A stretch of 64,000 bases of DNA from an uncultured Clostridia bacterium (GCA_937981575.1 CALJNR010000006.1:62001-126000), one strand, 5' to 3'. Shown: positions 18,667 to 28,298, counted from the first letter of the stretch. Made by a program: numbers and translations. The notes: a model not told the origin generated them from the letters alone.

Positions 18667-18804
18667 AATAATATAGTATTAATATGTTAACTCAATTTTG
18701 CATAATCACCTTACAAAAAAATCATTTTTTAATGACCCTAAAAGTTAATAACGAAAGCGATGGGGCTTTCCTAAAGTACAACTACTTAGGAAGTCCCTTT
18801 TTTT
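18667..18804 (+). promoter_or_regulatory. Riboswitch-like leader with attenuator upstream of livJ
   Basis: About 95 bases of leader precede an intrinsic terminator: arms 18762-18778 and 18783-18797 (GGGGCTTTCCTAAAGTA pairing with TACTTAGGAAGTCCC, two bulges), then seven T. The terminator's 5' arm contains GCTTTC (18765-18770), which can instead pair with GAAAGC (18753-18758). The two hairpins exclude each other, as in riboswitches and attenuators. I see no T-box motif, and it does not match any riboswitch consensus I can recall. A short in-frame ORF (18684-18893) lacks a ribosome site. Confidence 0.55.
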
Positions 18805-18938
18805 GTAAGAGAGTTATTGTTAGATACTATGTTGCTTATTTATATGCTATAGAGTATTACATATTGCATACTTTTCTGTACATATTTATGTAAACCTCTA
18901 GAGTATATAATTAGTATATAATATTAAGGAGGAAGATT

Positions 18939-20069
18939 ATGAAATTTAAGAAAGTAATGGCACTTGGTTTAGGTGCGATGATGGTTTTAGGAGCTTCAGG
19001 ATGTGGCGCAAAAGATGGGGGAACAATTAAAATTGGTCTTTTAACACCAAAAACTGGTCAGGTAGCTCAGTATGGTATCGCCGTTGAAAACGCTGTAAAT
19101 ATTGCTGTTGAAGAGGTAAATGCAGCAGGAGGAATCAATGGTAAAAAAGTTCAGCTTATTTCTTATGATAACAAAGCTGATGCAACAGAAAGTATCAATC
19201 TTTTCAACAGACTTGTAGACAGCGATAAAATTGTTGCTTTAGTAGGACCTGTTATTTCATCTACTTCATTAGCAGTTGCACCACTTGCCAATGAAAAGAA
19301 AATTCCTATGATTTCACCTACAGCTACAAACCTTGCTGTAACACCAGACTATGAATATGTATTTAGAGCTTGTTATACTGATCCATATCAAGGAGGAACA
19401 GTAGCTAAATTTGCAGCTGAAACTTTAGGCGCGAAAACAGCGGCTATTTTATACAATGCAGGAGATGATTATTCAACAGGCCTTGCAGCAGCGTTCAAAG
19501 AAGTTTTTGAAGCAGCAGGCGGAACGATTACAAATTATGAAGGCTATACAGCTGACAACAAAGACTTCAAAGCAGTACTTACAACGATTAAAGAAAAACA
19601 ACCAGATGTTTTATTCAATCCTGATTACTACAATACAGTAGGATTAATTGCTGGTCAGGTAAAAGAAGTTGGTCTTGATACAGTAATGCTTGGCGGAGAC
19701 GGATGGGATGACGTTCAAAAAGATTATGGTGATGTTGTAGAAGGCTACTTCTTTGCAAATCACTATGCAACAGATGATGAAGATCCAATTGTTCAAAACT
19801 TTATTAAAGCTTATCAAGATAAATATGATGGCAATACACCGAATGCTTTAGGTGCACTAGGTTATGATGCAGCTAAAATCATGATGTCAGCTATCGAAAA
19901 AGCAGGAAGTACTGAAGGGGATAAAATACTTGCAGCACTTAAGGCTACAGATACTAATGCAGTAACAGGTCATATCACTTTTGACGAAAATGGCGATCCT
20001 AAAAAGAGCCTTGCTATCATTACAATTGAAGGTGGAGCATTAAAACTTAAAACGAAAATTGGACAGTAA
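18939..20069 (+). CDS. livJ: Branched-chain amino-acid-type ABC importer binding lipoprotein
   Basis: Extracellular receptor of a LIV-type importer. The lipobox LGASGC puts the lipidated cysteine at residue 22. The mature protein starts IKIGLLTPKTGQVAQYGIAVENAVNIAVEEVNAAGGINGKKVQL, the standard start of the periplasmic-binding Peripla_BP_6 family, and keeps the ALVGPVISSTSLAVAPLANEKKIPMISPTATN segment that lines the ligand site. Length of 376 residues is normal. Preceded by AAGGAGGAAG and a regulated leader; a terminator after it (20133) probably lowers expression of the transport genes relative to the receptor. The ligand could be leucine/isoleucine/valine or another small amide. Confidence 0.93.
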   Translation: MKFKKVMALGLGAMMVLGASGCGAKDGGTIKIGLLTPKTGQVAQYGIAVENAVNIAVEEVNAAGGINGKKVQLISYDNKADATESINLFNRLVDSDKIVALVGPVISSTSLAVAPLANEKKIPMISPTATNLAVTPDYEYVFRACYTDPYQGGTVAKFAAETLGAKTAAILYNAGDDYSTGLAAAFKEVFEAAGGTITNYEGYTADNKDFKAVLTTIKEKQPDVLFNPDYYNTVGLIAGQVKEVGLDTVMLGGDGWDDVQKDYGDVVEGYFFANHYATDDEDPIVQNFIKAYQDKYDGNTPNALGALGYDAAKIMMSAIEKAGSTEGDKILAALKATDTNAVTGHITFDENGDPKKSLAIITIEGGALKLKTKIGQ

Positions 20070-20132
20070 AAGATATATCTTCACATTTCAAATCGAGTAG
20101 TTAAGCCATAGATATAAGTCATGGCAAATTGG

Positions 20133-20170
20133 AACGAGGGAGAAACGGCTTTTATTCTCTCTCGTTTTTT
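20133..20170 (+). terminator. Intra-operon terminator between livJ and livH
   Basis: AACGAGGGAGAA pairs with TTCTCTCTCGTT (one G-U) and is followed by a T tract. It lies inside the operon, so partial termination would give more binding protein than permease. Confidence 0.75.
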
Positions 20171-20295
20171 GTGGGATTGGCAAGTCTATTTTAACAAATG
20201 GAACTAGCCTTTCCTATTTAATAATAAGGGTACTTTAGGTATGCTTTTATAATGTGGCAGCATCATATAAATATAAGGAGAGAAGAGGTGGGAAA

Positions 20296-21177
20296 ATGAA
20301 TGTGTTTGTTCAGCAAGTAATTAATGGTATTCATGTAGGGAGCATTTATGCGTTAATTGCGCTTGGTTATACAATGGTTTATGGTATTGTAAGACTTATT
20401 AACTTTGCCCATGGGGATATTCTGATGATGGGGGCTTATTTTGGACTATTTAGTATTACTATTTTTAATCTGCCATTTGGAGCAGCAATTATTGTTGCAA
20501 TGCTCGTTTGCGCAGTTTTCGGGATGCTTATAGATATTATTGCTTATAAACCTTTAAGAAATGCCCCAAGAATTTCAGCACTTATTACAGCCTTGGGCGT
20601 AAGTTTGTTTTTAGAAAACTTATTTAGGGTACTTTTTGGAGCAGAGCCTAAAAAGATGCCAAATGTTTCATCTCTGCAAGGACATATTTCAATTGGAGTA
20701 ATCAAAATTTCATATGTAACAGTATTAACGGTACTTTTGTCAATTATCTTTATGGTTGGATTGCAGTTTATTGTTAAGAAAACTAAAATAGGCAAAGCCA
20801 TGCGTTCAGTTTCAGAAGATAAAGAAGCTGCAAGACTTATGGGAGTTAATGTGAATAAGACAATTTCTATCACATTTGCACTAGGTTCTGCACTTGGTGC
20901 ATTAGGTGGTGTTTTATATAGTGTGGCTTATTATCAAGTTGAGCCCTATATGGGAATGATGCCAGGATTAAAAGCCTTTGTAGCAGCTGTTCTTGGCGGA
21001 ATAGGCATTATACCAGGGGCTATGCTGGGAGGTTTTGTAATGGGACTTGTTGAAAGTCTTTCAATAGGATACATATCACAAAGCTGGTCTAATGCTATTG
21101 TTTTTGGAATACTTATCTTAGTGCTTCTATTTAAGCCTGCTGGAATATTAGGCAAAAATGTTAGAGAGAAAGTGTAG
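20296..21177 (+). CDS. livH: LIV-type ABC importer permease LivH
   Basis: Membrane subunit, 293 residues and about eight helices. The start is ATG 20296, behind GAGGTGGG; a TTG 42 bases earlier is less likely. The N-terminus QQVINGIHVGSIYALIALGYTMVYGIVRLINFAHGD is the family hallmark, and SEDKEAARLMGVNVNKTI is the cytoplasmic coupling loop that contacts the ATPases. Pairs with LivM. Confidence 0.94.
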   Translation: MNVFVQQVINGIHVGSIYALIALGYTMVYGIVRLINFAHGDILMMGAYFGLFSITIFNLPFGAAIIVAMLVCAVFGMLIDIIAYKPLRNAPRISALITALGVSLFLENLFRVLFGAEPKKMPNVSSLQGHISIGVIKISYVTVLTVLLSIIFMVGLQFIVKKTKIGKAMRSVSEDKEAARLMGVNVNKTISITFALGSALGALGGVLYSVAYYQVEPYMGMMPGLKAFVAAVLGGIGIIPGAMLGGFVMGLVESLSIGYISQSWSNAIVFGILILVLLFKPAGILGKNVREKV

Positions 21178-21186
21178 GTGAGCGAG

Positions 21187-22197
21187 ATGAAGAAATGGCA
21201 GGAATATGGAACTACACTTATAGGAATCATTTTATTATATATTTTTCTGATTGTGCTTATGGCAGTTGGACTTGTGAATGGGTACCATCAAGGGGTACTT
21301 GTCCTCATTGGTATTAATGTCATTGCAGCAACCAGTCTTAACCTGGCAACTGGTTATTTGGGGCAGTTGGCACTTGGACATGCTGGTTTTATGGCGATAG
21401 GTGCTTATACTGCAGCACTGTTTATGCAGATGATCAAGGTTATTAATCTTCCAGTAGACATAGCATTGGTAGCAGCGCTTATTGTAGGTGGCTTGATGGC
21501 TGCGTTTTTTGGAGTGATTATTGGAATTCCAGCACTCAGGTTACGAGGAGACTATCTCGGGATTGTTACATTAGGCTTTGGAGAAATTATCAAAAATGCT
21601 ATTTTTAATCTTGACTTCACAGGCGGAGCCCGTGGATATAGAGGGTATCTTGGATCGATTAATTTAACAAAAATGTATATTATTGTAGCTATTGTTTTAA
21701 CAGTGCTTTTCTTGCTTATTCGTTCAAGGCACGGAAGAGCTATGATATCTATCAAAGAAGATGAAATTGCTGCAGAAGCAGTAGGGGTTCCTACAACTTT
21801 CTATAAAATCTTTGGATTTGCCACCTCTGCATTTTTTGCAGGAATAGCTGGCGGAACCTTAGCTTTTTATCAAAAAATGATAGATCCTAAGAAGTTTACC
21901 TTTATGTATTCTGTAGAGATTTTCATTATCGTTGTGTTAGGTGGTATGGGAAGTATCACAGGAACAGTTGTAGCGGCAGTTATCTTAGGGGTTCTTAATG
22001 AATTCCTGCATGTTATTGATCAGTGGAGATTGGTAATTTATTCTATTTTGCTCGTTATCATGATGATTTTCAGACCTGAAGGGCTTATGGGCAGTAAAGA
22101 ATTTTCATTCGTTGGACTCGTGAAATGGCTTCTGAAAAAGATGAACAAATCTTCAGTAGGCGATGATAAAGATTCAGCATCATTGGAGGTGAAATAA
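21187..22197 (+). CDS. livM: LIV-type ABC importer permease LivM
   Basis: Second permease subunit, 336 residues, about nine helices. I prefer ATG 21187 because AGGTGA sits at ideal spacing; a GTG at 21178, right after the livH stop, is the alternative and would add three residues. Conserved parts: LATGYLGQLALGHAGFMAIGAY, LRLRGDYLGIVTLGFGEIIK and the coupling loop IKEDEIAAEAVGVPTT. Its TAA overlaps the livG ATG. Confidence 0.93.
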   Translation: MKKWQEYGTTLIGIILLYIFLIVLMAVGLVNGYHQGVLVLIGINVIAATSLNLATGYLGQLALGHAGFMAIGAYTAALFMQMIKVINLPVDIALVAALIVGGLMAAFFGVIIGIPALRLRGDYLGIVTLGFGEIIKNAIFNLDFTGGARGYRGYLGSINLTKMYIIVAIVLTVLFLLIRSRHGRAMISIKEDEIAAEAVGVPTTFYKIFGFATSAFFAGIAGGTLAFYQKMIDPKKFTFMYSVEIFIIVVLGGMGSITGTVVAAVILGVLNEFLHVIDQWRLVIYSILLVIMMIFRPEGLMGSKEFSFVGLVKWLLKKMNKSSVGDDKDSASLEVK

Positions 22198-22961
22198 TGG
22201 CTCTATTAGAAACAAAGAATCTAGGGATTACATTTGGAGGCTTAAGGGCTGTTGGAGAATTTGAAATCAGCATTGAAAAAAATGAACTAGTGGGGCTTAT
22301 AGGACCAAATGGTGCAGGAAAAACGACTATTTTCAATTTGCTTACGGGGGTATATGTTCCAACAGAGGGAGATATCTTACTTAATGGTGAAAGCATTGTA
22401 GGTCTTAAACCCTATCAAATTGTAAAAAAGGGTCTCACAAGAACATTTCAAAATATCCGTCTTTTTAAAGATATGACAGTACTTGACAATGTTAAAATAG
22501 CATTCCATCATAAGATGCAGTATGGGGTGCCTAACGCTATTTTTCGTTTTCCTGGAACACGTTTTTGGAAAGAAGAAAAAGAGATTGATGAGAAGGCAAG
22601 AGAACTTTTGGCACTCTTTAAAATGGAAGGCAGCTGCAATTCGCTGGCCAAAAATCTTCCATATGGAGAGCAGCGAAAGCTTGAAATTGCCAGGGGGCTT
22701 GCGGCTGATCCGAAGCTGTTATTGCTAGATGAACCGGCGGCTGGGATGAATCCTCAGGAAACAAGAGAACTTATGGAGAATATTCATTTTATTAGAAATA
22801 ACTTTGATGTTTCTATTTTACTTATTGAACATGATATGCATTTAGTTATGGGAATCTGTGAAAGAATTATTGTTATTGATTATGGTATGGTTATTGCAAA
22901 AGGACTTCCTGATGAAATAAAGGCCAACAAAAAAGTTATTGGCGCATATCTAGGGAATTAG
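22197..22961 (+). CDS. livG: LIV-type ABC importer ATPase LivG
   Basis: Cytoplasmic ATPase, 254 residues, begun by TAATG overlap with livM. Walker A GPNGAGKTT, the long LivG-specific insert around TRTFQNIRLFKDMTVLDNV, degenerate signature LPYGEQRKLEIARGLA (the LivG form of LSGGQ), Walker B LLLLDEPAAGMN and H-loop LLIEHDM are all present. It forms a heterodimer with LivF, encoded 11 bases downstream. Confidence 0.94.
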   Translation: MALLETKNLGITFGGLRAVGEFEISIEKNELVGLIGPNGAGKTTIFNLLTGVYVPTEGDILLNGESIVGLKPYQIVKKGLTRTFQNIRLFKDMTVLDNVKIAFHHKMQYGVPNAIFRFPGTRFWKEEKEIDEKARELLALFKMEGSCNSLAKNLPYGEQRKLEIARGLAADPKLLLLDEPAAGMNPQETRELMENIHFIRNNFDVSILLIEHDMHLVMGICERIIVIDYGMVIAKGLPDEIKANKKVIGAYLGN

Positions 22962-22972
22962 GGGGTGAAGGC

Positions 22973-23674
22973 ATGTTAAAGGTAGATAACATACAAGTAT
23001 ATTATGGTGCTATTCATGCAATTAAAGGCATCAGTTTTCAAGTTGAAGAAGGAAAAATTGTTACTTTGATTGGTGCTAACGGTGCTGGTAAGACCACTAT
23101 TATGCATACGGTATCAGGTCTTATACGGCCACAAAGCGGCAGTATTGCTTTTGATGGGGTGGATATCACGAATACAAGAGCACATACTATAGTAGAAATG
23201 GGTATGGCTCACGTGCCGGAAGGCAGACGTGTATTTGCAAAAATGACTGTTAAAGAAAATCTAGAGATGGGCGCTTATTCAAGAAAAGATAAGGGAGCGC
23301 TTGAAGCTGATTATGATATGGTATATAGCAGATTTCCAAGACTTAAGGAAAGAAGAAAACAGTTGGCAGGAACAATGAGCGGCGGGGAGCAGCAGATGCT
23401 GGCTATAGCAAGAGCGCTTATGTCTAAGCCGAAGCTCATGCTGCTGGATGAGCCTTCAATGGGCCTTGCACCTATTTTGGTTGATGAAGTTTTCAATATT
23501 ATCAAAGATATTAATAAAAGCGGGACAACGATACTGCTTGTAGAACAAAATGCTCACAAGGCACTTAGTATTGCAGACTGCGCTTACGTTTTAGAAACAG
23601 GAAATATTGTACTATCTGGTGACGCAAAAGAAATGCTTGATAATGAAGCTGTTAAAAAAGCATATTTAGGCTAG
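22973..23674 (+). CDS. livF: LIV-type ABC importer ATPase LivF
   Basis: Second ATPase, 233 residues. Walker A GANGAGKTT, AHVPEGRRVFAKMTVKENLEMGA (a LivF hallmark), signature MSGGEQQMLAIARALM, Walker B LMLLDEPSMGLAP and H-loop LLVEQNAH are visible. Last gene of the liv operon; a terminator follows at 23738. Confidence 0.95.
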   Translation: MLKVDNIQVYYGAIHAIKGISFQVEEGKIVTLIGANGAGKTTIMHTVSGLIRPQSGSIAFDGVDITNTRAHTIVEMGMAHVPEGRRVFAKMTVKENLEMGAYSRKDKGALEADYDMVYSRFPRLKERRKQLAGTMSGGEQQMLAIARALMSKPKLMLLDEPSMGLAPILVDEVFNIIKDINKSGTTILLVEQNAHKALSIADCAYVLETGNIVLSGDAKEMLDNEAVKKAYLG

Positions 23675-23737
23675 AGTCTAGGGGCCTTAGAAAGTAGCTG
23701 ACAGCAATGTTTTGCTGATAGTAATAATATTTTAAAT

Positions 23738-23775
23738 AAAAATGCATCTTCAAAATCATAGAGGATGCATTTTTT
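23738..23775. terminator. Bidirectional terminator shared by livF and a minus-strand small ORF
   Basis: AAAAATGCATC (23738-23748) pairs perfectly with GATGCATTTTT (23764-23774). Both ends carry T runs in their own direction, so it can stop the liv operon (plus) and the 27-codon ORF (minus), whose TAA overlaps its right arm. Confidence 0.8.
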
Positions 23776-23857
23776 ATAGCAGCGCAATACTTACAAAAAT
23801 GAAAAGCAGTACTAATCCTGCTAGAGACACAACTAAATTTCTTTTTCGCATGGGCAT
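23774..23857 (-). CDS. Possible 27-residue single-pass membrane peptide
   Basis: ATG at 23857 with an AAAAAGGTGA ribosome site directly upstream on the minus strand. The product begins MPMRKRN and continues with about 20 uninterrupted hydrophobic residues (LVVSLAGLVLLFIFVSIALL), i.e. a positive N-tail and one membrane helice. The stop codon lies in the right arm of a perfect terminator hairpin. It starts about 60 bases after the minus-strand hydrolase gene and could be co-transcribed with it. Looks like a real small membrane protein, a leader, or a type I toxin-like peptide; no family recognised. Confidence 0.45.
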   Translation of the reverse strand: MPMRKRNLVVSLAGLVLLFIFVSIALL

Positions 23858-23918
23858 TCACCTTTTTTTGGTATTATATTATGCATAAGACCTAAAAAGG
23901 TTACTTTATTATATGGAT

Positions 23919-24845
23919 TTAGAGATGATTTGAAATCCATTCTAATAGATAGGCATAAACCTCGTCCTTATTTATTTCGTTCAGCATCTCATGTCTCCCG
24001 TTAGGAAAAAGCTTTAAATGCACATCAGAAATATTAAGGTTTTTATATAATTGATAGAGTTTTTTTACTGACTTACTATAGTTTCCGACAGGATCTTGTG
24101 CCCCTGAAATAATGAGGATAGGAATGTCTTTTTTTATTTTATGAAGTTTATTATTTTTGTAAAGTGTTTTAAATCCTTGGAAAAGATAGTAATAATAATT
24201 AACAGGAAATACTGTCCCGCAGAAAGGGTCACTTTCATATTTTTTAACCTCACAATTATCGGAAGAAAGCCAGCGGAATCGAGAATTTGAATCAAAGAAC
24301 CTGTTAGTATAAGATGAAAAACATAGTTTTTCCATTAAATAATTGGGGCTTCTATCCGATATACAATAATGCTGAACGGATGTAATAAATGCTCCAAGTT
24401 TGATGTGCGGACCTTTCTGAAGGGCGCTGCCTGATAAAATGATGCCTTGTATGTGTAGAGAGAAACGGGTAAGGTATTCCTGAGCTATAAACGAGCCAAA
24501 GCTATGGGCAAAGATAAAAAGCGGCAGGTGGGGGTAAGTATTTTTGATTAGCTTTGTAAGGCAATATTCATCTTCTACAATGGCGTTGAAACCATCTTTG
24601 CCGATATATCCTAAGTGACTTAGGGTACCAGCTGTTTTGCCATGCCCGCGGTGATCATCTGCATAGACAATAAATCCACCGTTATTAAGATAACAAGCAA
24701 AATCCGTGTATCTTCGGGCATGTTCTGCCATGCCATGGAAGATTTGGACGACTCCTTTTGGGTCCTGAACATTATCCCAGATATAAGTATGGATAGCTTT
24801 AGCGTTAAAGCCTTGGATAAGCATTTCTTTATAAGGTGCAGACAT
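23919..24845 (-). CDS. Alpha/beta hydrolase, lysophospholipase/monoacylglycerol-lipase type
   Basis: Cytoplasmic serine hydrolase of 308 residues. Probable triad: S115 in AHSFG (alanine in place of the usual first glycine of the nucleophile elbow), D251 in SGAQDPVG, H285 in NGRHEML. The N-terminal VVQIFHGMAEHARRY (oxyanion HG) and YADDHRGHGKTAG motifs identify the Hydrolase_4 / PldB group, which cleaves acyl groups from monoacylglycerols or lysophospholipids. Spaced away from other genes, with a 12-base inverted repeat upstream of its start. Confidence 0.87.
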   Translation of the reverse strand: MSAPYKEMLIQGFNAKAIHTYIWDNVQDPKGVVQIFHGMAEHARRYTDFACYLNNGGFIVYADDHRGHGKTAGTLSHLGYIGKDGFNAIVEDEYCLTKLIKNTYPHLPLFIFAHSFGSFIAQEYLTRFSLHIQGIILSGSALQKGPHIKLGAFITSVQHYCISDRSPNYLMEKLCFSSYTNRFFDSNSRFRWLSSDNCEVKKYESDPFCGTVFPVNYYYYLFQGFKTLYKNNKLHKIKKDIPILIISGAQDPVGNYSKSVKKLYQLYKNLNISDVHLKLFPNGRHEMLNEINKDEVYAYLLEWISNHL

Positions 24846-24890
24846 GGAAGAGCATCCCCTTTTAGAATGATTTGGATTGATTGTTTTTTC

Positions 24891-24921
24891 TTATTGCATT
24901 AGTATACCACTAATGCAATAA
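24891..24921. repeat. Perfect 12-base inverted repeat upstream of the hydrolase
   Basis: TTATTGCATTAG, a 7-base spacer, then CTAATGCAATAA. It lies about 45 bases before the hydrolase ATG and has no T tract in that direction, so it fits an operator or a 5'-leader stem better than a terminator. Confidence 0.6.
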
Positions 24922-25090
24922 GGATAGTATAAAGTAAGAGAATAAATCGAAATATTTATTGATAAAAATTTATACGAATTAATGTAAATATATAAGATTT
25001 ACTATCGTTTAGGGTCCAAAAATGATATAATGAAAAGCAACTTAAAAAACACAGACATCATACCATATAAGATGAGCAGGTGAATAAATA

Positions 25091-27013
25091 ATGCAGAAAG
25101 ATTTCCTTCCAATTAGTCAGGAAGATATGAAAAAAAGAGGATGGCATGAACTTGATTTTGTTATTGTTACAGCAGATGCTTATGTAGACCATCCCAGTTT
25201 TGGAACAGCCATCATTTCAAGAGTATTAGAAGCAGCCGGTTTTAAAGTTGGAATTATCGCACAGCCTAATTGGAAAAATACCGATGATTTTATGAAACTC
25301 GGAAAACCAAGGCTTGCTTTTTTAGTAAATGGCGGAAATATGGATTCTATGGTGAATCATTATACTGTCAGCAAAAAGCTGAGGGAAAGAGATTTTTATT
25401 CCCCAGGAGGCAAAATGGGGCACCGCCCAGACAGGGCAACGATTGTGTATTGCAACCGATTGCGAGAAGCTTATAAAAATATAGATATCATTATTGGCGG
25501 GATAGAAGCTAGCCTTAGAAGATTCGCCCATTATGATTATTGGAGTGACAGAGTTAGAAAATCTATACTGATTGACAGCGGAGCAGATCTTTTAGTATAC
25601 GGGATGAGTGAAAAACAAATAGTAGAGATTGCTGAAGCATTAAATAATGGGCTTCAGGCAAAGTATATCCGATATATTAATGGAACATGTTATGTGGCAG
25701 ACAGTAAGGAGGAAGTCTATGACTACATTCCAATACCTTCTTATAAACAAGTTAGTGAAGATAAGATAAAGTATGCAGAAGCCTTTAAAATTCAGTATGA
25801 GGAGCAGGATCCTATCAGGGGGAAAACTATTCTGCAAGAGCATAATGGCAAATATCTTGTGCAGAACAAACCAGAAATGCCGTTAAATAGAGAAGAACTT
25901 GATAAGGTTTATCAACTGCCTTATATGAAAAACTATCATCCTGTTTATGAAAAAGATGGGGGGATACCAGCAATCGAAGAAGTTAAATTCAGCTTAGTCA
26001 GCGCCAGGGGCTGTTTTGGAAGCTGTTCTTTTTGCGCGCTTACTTTTCACCAAGGCAGAATTGTACAGAGTAGGAGTGAGGGGGCTATTATTCAAGAAGC
26101 TGAAGAAATAACTGCTTTGCCGGACTTTAAAGGATACATTCATGATCTTGGTGGACCTACCGCTAATTTTAGAAATCCAGCCTGCAAAAAACAACTAAAG
26201 CATGGAGCCTGCAAAACTAAACAATGCTTGTCTCCACAGCCTTGTAAAGAGATGGATATTGATCATCTTGAATACCTAGGAATACTTAGGAAGCTAAGAG
26301 AAATTCCAAAGGTTAAGAAGGTGTTTGTCAGATCAGGGCTGAGGTATGATTATATTATGGCAGACAAAGATGATAGATTTCTTAAAGAACTGTTAGAGCA
26401 TCATGTAAGCGGGCAGCTTAAAGTTGCGCCAGAGCATGTTGACCATGAAGTATTACGGCACATGGGGAAACCTGCTGGCAAGACTTTTGATAAATTCTGT
26501 GAGAAATTTGATAGGATTAATGAAAGGTTAGGGAAAAAACAGTATATTATCCCGTATCTTATGTCCAGCCATCCAGGAAGTACGATTCAATCGGCAATAA
26601 GGCTTGCAGAATATTTAAGAGATATCCATTACCAGCCGGAACAGGTTCAAGATTTTTATCCAACTCCAGGGACCTTATCAACGACGATGTACTATACTGG
26701 ACTTGATCCTTTAACAATGAAATCAGTTTATGTTCCAAAGAGCAGAAGTGAAAAAGCAATGCAAAGGGCACTGCTTCAATACCGAGATCCTAAAAAATAT
26801 GACCTTATCTATGAAGCGCTGCACACAGCGGGAAGAGAAGATTTAATAGGTTATGGGGAAAAATGCCTTATTAGGCCTAAAGCGCAAAGAACGTTAGAGA
26901 AGCGTAAGAGTAATAATTCTAAACAGGAAAAGTATAAAATATCTGAGAAAAAGTTTAGTGCAAAGGGTAAGAGTCAAAAAAGTGCTGTTCAAAGAAAGCA
27001 TAAAAAGAAATAG
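25091..27013 (+). CDS. ygiQ: YgiQ-family radical SAM protein
   Basis: Radical S-adenosylmethionine enzyme of unknown reaction, 640 residues. The cluster motif is CX3CX2C at C308, C312, C315 ([19 protein letters not shown]). The N-terminal domain ([33 protein letters not shown]) and C-terminal DUF3362-type region ([26 protein letters not shown]) are typical for YgiQ. A Lys-rich tail occupies about the last 45 residues. Single gene with its own ribosome site (GAGCAGG). Confidence 0.94.
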   Translation: MQKDFLPISQEDMKKRGWHELDFVIVTADAYVDHPSFGTAIISRVLEAAGFKVGIIAQPNWKNTDDFMKLGKPRLAFLVNGGNMDSMVNHYTVSKKLRERDFYSPGGKMGHRPDRATIVYCNRLREAYKNIDIIIGGIEASLRRFAHYDYWSDRVRKSILIDSGADLLVYGMSEKQIVEIAEALNNGLQAKYIRYINGTCYVADSKEEVYDYIPIPSYKQVSEDKIKYAEAFKIQYEEQDPIRGKTILQEHNGKYLVQNKPEMPLNREELDKVYQLPYMKNYHPVYEKDGGIPAIEEVKFSLVSARGCFGSCSFCALTFHQGRIVQSRSEGAIIQEAEEITALPDFKGYIHDLGGPTANFRNPACKKQLKHGACKTKQCLSPQPCKEMDIDHLEYLGILRKLREIPKVKKVFVRSGLRYDYIMADKDDRFLKELLEHHVSGQLKVAPEHVDHEVLRHMGKPAGKTFDKFCEKFDRINERLGKKQYIIPYLMSSHPGSTIQSAIRLAEYLRDIHYQPEQVQDFYPTPGTLSTTMYYTGLDPLTMKSVYVPKSRSEKAMQRALLQYRDPKKYDLIYEALHTAGREDLIGYGEKCLIRPKAQRTLEKRKSNNSKQEKYKISEKKFSAKGKSQKSAVQRKHKKK

Positions 27014-27176
27014 GCCTAAAAAAGTTTATGTTTATATATAATAATGTGGTATAGTATAAGAAAAAGGAAATATATTATAAAATGATGTCATTTTAATGAA
27101 TAAAATTTAGACAATAAAAGATAGTAAGTCAACAGTATTTTAAGAATACAAGGTATGAAAAGAGGTAATTTATGCT

Positions 27177-28232
27177 ATGCGGCTGATTCATGTAGATGCA
27201 ATTAAAGAAGGGGACATTATTGCCAGAGATATTGTAAGTTACGAGGGAGGCATACTTCTTAAAAGTTCAAGTAAGTTTAAAGAGGTATTCAGAGAGAAGC
27301 TTATCGAACGTAACATATATGAAGTATATATAGAAGATAAATACTCAGAAGGAATATATCCACAAGAAGCTATTGATCCGAGAATAAGACTCCAAATTGA
27401 TATGGATATAAAAAATGAATTTGATAAACTTAAAGACAACTTAGATATTAACGTATCTAGTATTTCAAATATCACTAAGATTTTAGTAGATGAACTTTCA
27501 AAAGAACATGTTGTTTGTGATGTAATGGATCTTAAAATAAATGATGACTATACTTATCAGCACTGCATCGGTGTGGGAATTTTATCTACCATTGTATGCA
27601 GAAAGCTAAGGATGCGTGAGGACCATACGCACAAGATTGTAATGGGAGCACTGATGCACGACATTGGGAAGATCATCATTCCTAAAGATATTTTAAATAA
27701 GCCGGCTAAGCTTACAAGAGAAGAATATGAAATCATAAAAGGGCATGCTGAGTTAGGCTATAAAATTATTGAAAAAAATGGGGGACTAAGTCCAATAACT
27801 AAGCTCACAGTGCTTTGTCATCATGAAAGAGAAGATGGATCAGGCTATCCTTTAGGAAAAGGAGAAGAACTGCATATTGGGGCTAAGATTGTAGGCGCAT
27901 GCGATGTGTTTCATGCTTTGCTATCAAATAGGCCTTATAGACAGGCTTTATCGGTGCAGGAAGTGACAAGCATTGCTCAAAAAGAGAAGATTAATGCTCC
28001 TGTCAGAGAAACAATCGAAAGTGTTTTGGCTTTTTATCCAATTGGAAGTGTTGTACTGCTTAGCAACGGTGACGTCGGTATTGTAGAAAAAAACTTTGTG
28101 CAGGATGTGACAAGACCTCAAGTAAGAGTAGTTTATAATATGCCAACTAATAAAAAGCATCAGTATACTATTAATTTGCAAGAAGATTATACAATTCATA
28201 TTGTGCAAAAGATGCCTGATATTCCAATCTAA
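27177..28232 (+). CDS. HD-GYP domain protein, probable c-di-GMP phosphodiesterase
   Basis: Cytoplasmic protein of 351 residues with an N-terminal region of unknown type (about 1-120) and an HD-GYP domain. H161-D162 in LMHDIGKIIIPKDIL and HHEREDGSGYPLG with G223-Y224-P225 are intact, so it likely hydrolyses cyclic di-GMP to pGpG or GMP. No receiver or membrane segment is visible. A terminator follows. Confidence 0.88.
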   Translation: MRLIHVDAIKEGDIIARDIVSYEGGILLKSSSKFKEVFREKLIERNIYEVYIEDKYSEGIYPQEAIDPRIRLQIDMDIKNEFDKLKDNLDINVSSISNITKILVDELSKEHVVCDVMDLKINDDYTYQHCIGVGILSTIVCRKLRMREDHTHKIVMGALMHDIGKIIIPKDILNKPAKLTREEYEIIKGHAELGYKIIEKNGGLSPITKLTVLCHHEREDGSGYPLGKGEELHIGAKIVGACDVFHALLSNRPYRQALSVQEVTSIAQKEKINAPVRETIESVLAFYPIGSVVLLSNGDVGIVEKNFVQDVTRPQVRVVYNMPTNKKHQYTINLQEDYTIHIVQKMPDIPI

Positions 28233-28251
28233 AGTTTACGTTAAAAGATAG

Positions 28252-28298
28252 AAGGTCATCAGCCCTCACCTAATTAGATGAGGGCTGATGACCTTTTT
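28252..28298 (+). terminator. Strong terminator after HD-GYP gene
   Basis: Perfect 17-base arms AAGGTCATCAGCCCTCA (28252-28268) and their complement (28279-28295), 10-base loop, then TTT. It may also serve the convergent minus-strand transporter operon. Confidence 0.9.

Noticed and set aside
18684-18893. Open frame of 69 codons in the liv leader, possibly a leader peptide
   Set aside because: No ribosome site before its ATG, no run of regulatory codons, and an intrinsic terminator lies inside it.
23652-23861. 69-codon minus-strand frame over the livF end
   Set aside because: It runs through the terminator hairpin and into livF; the 27-codon frame in another phase has the better ribosome site and a sensible product.
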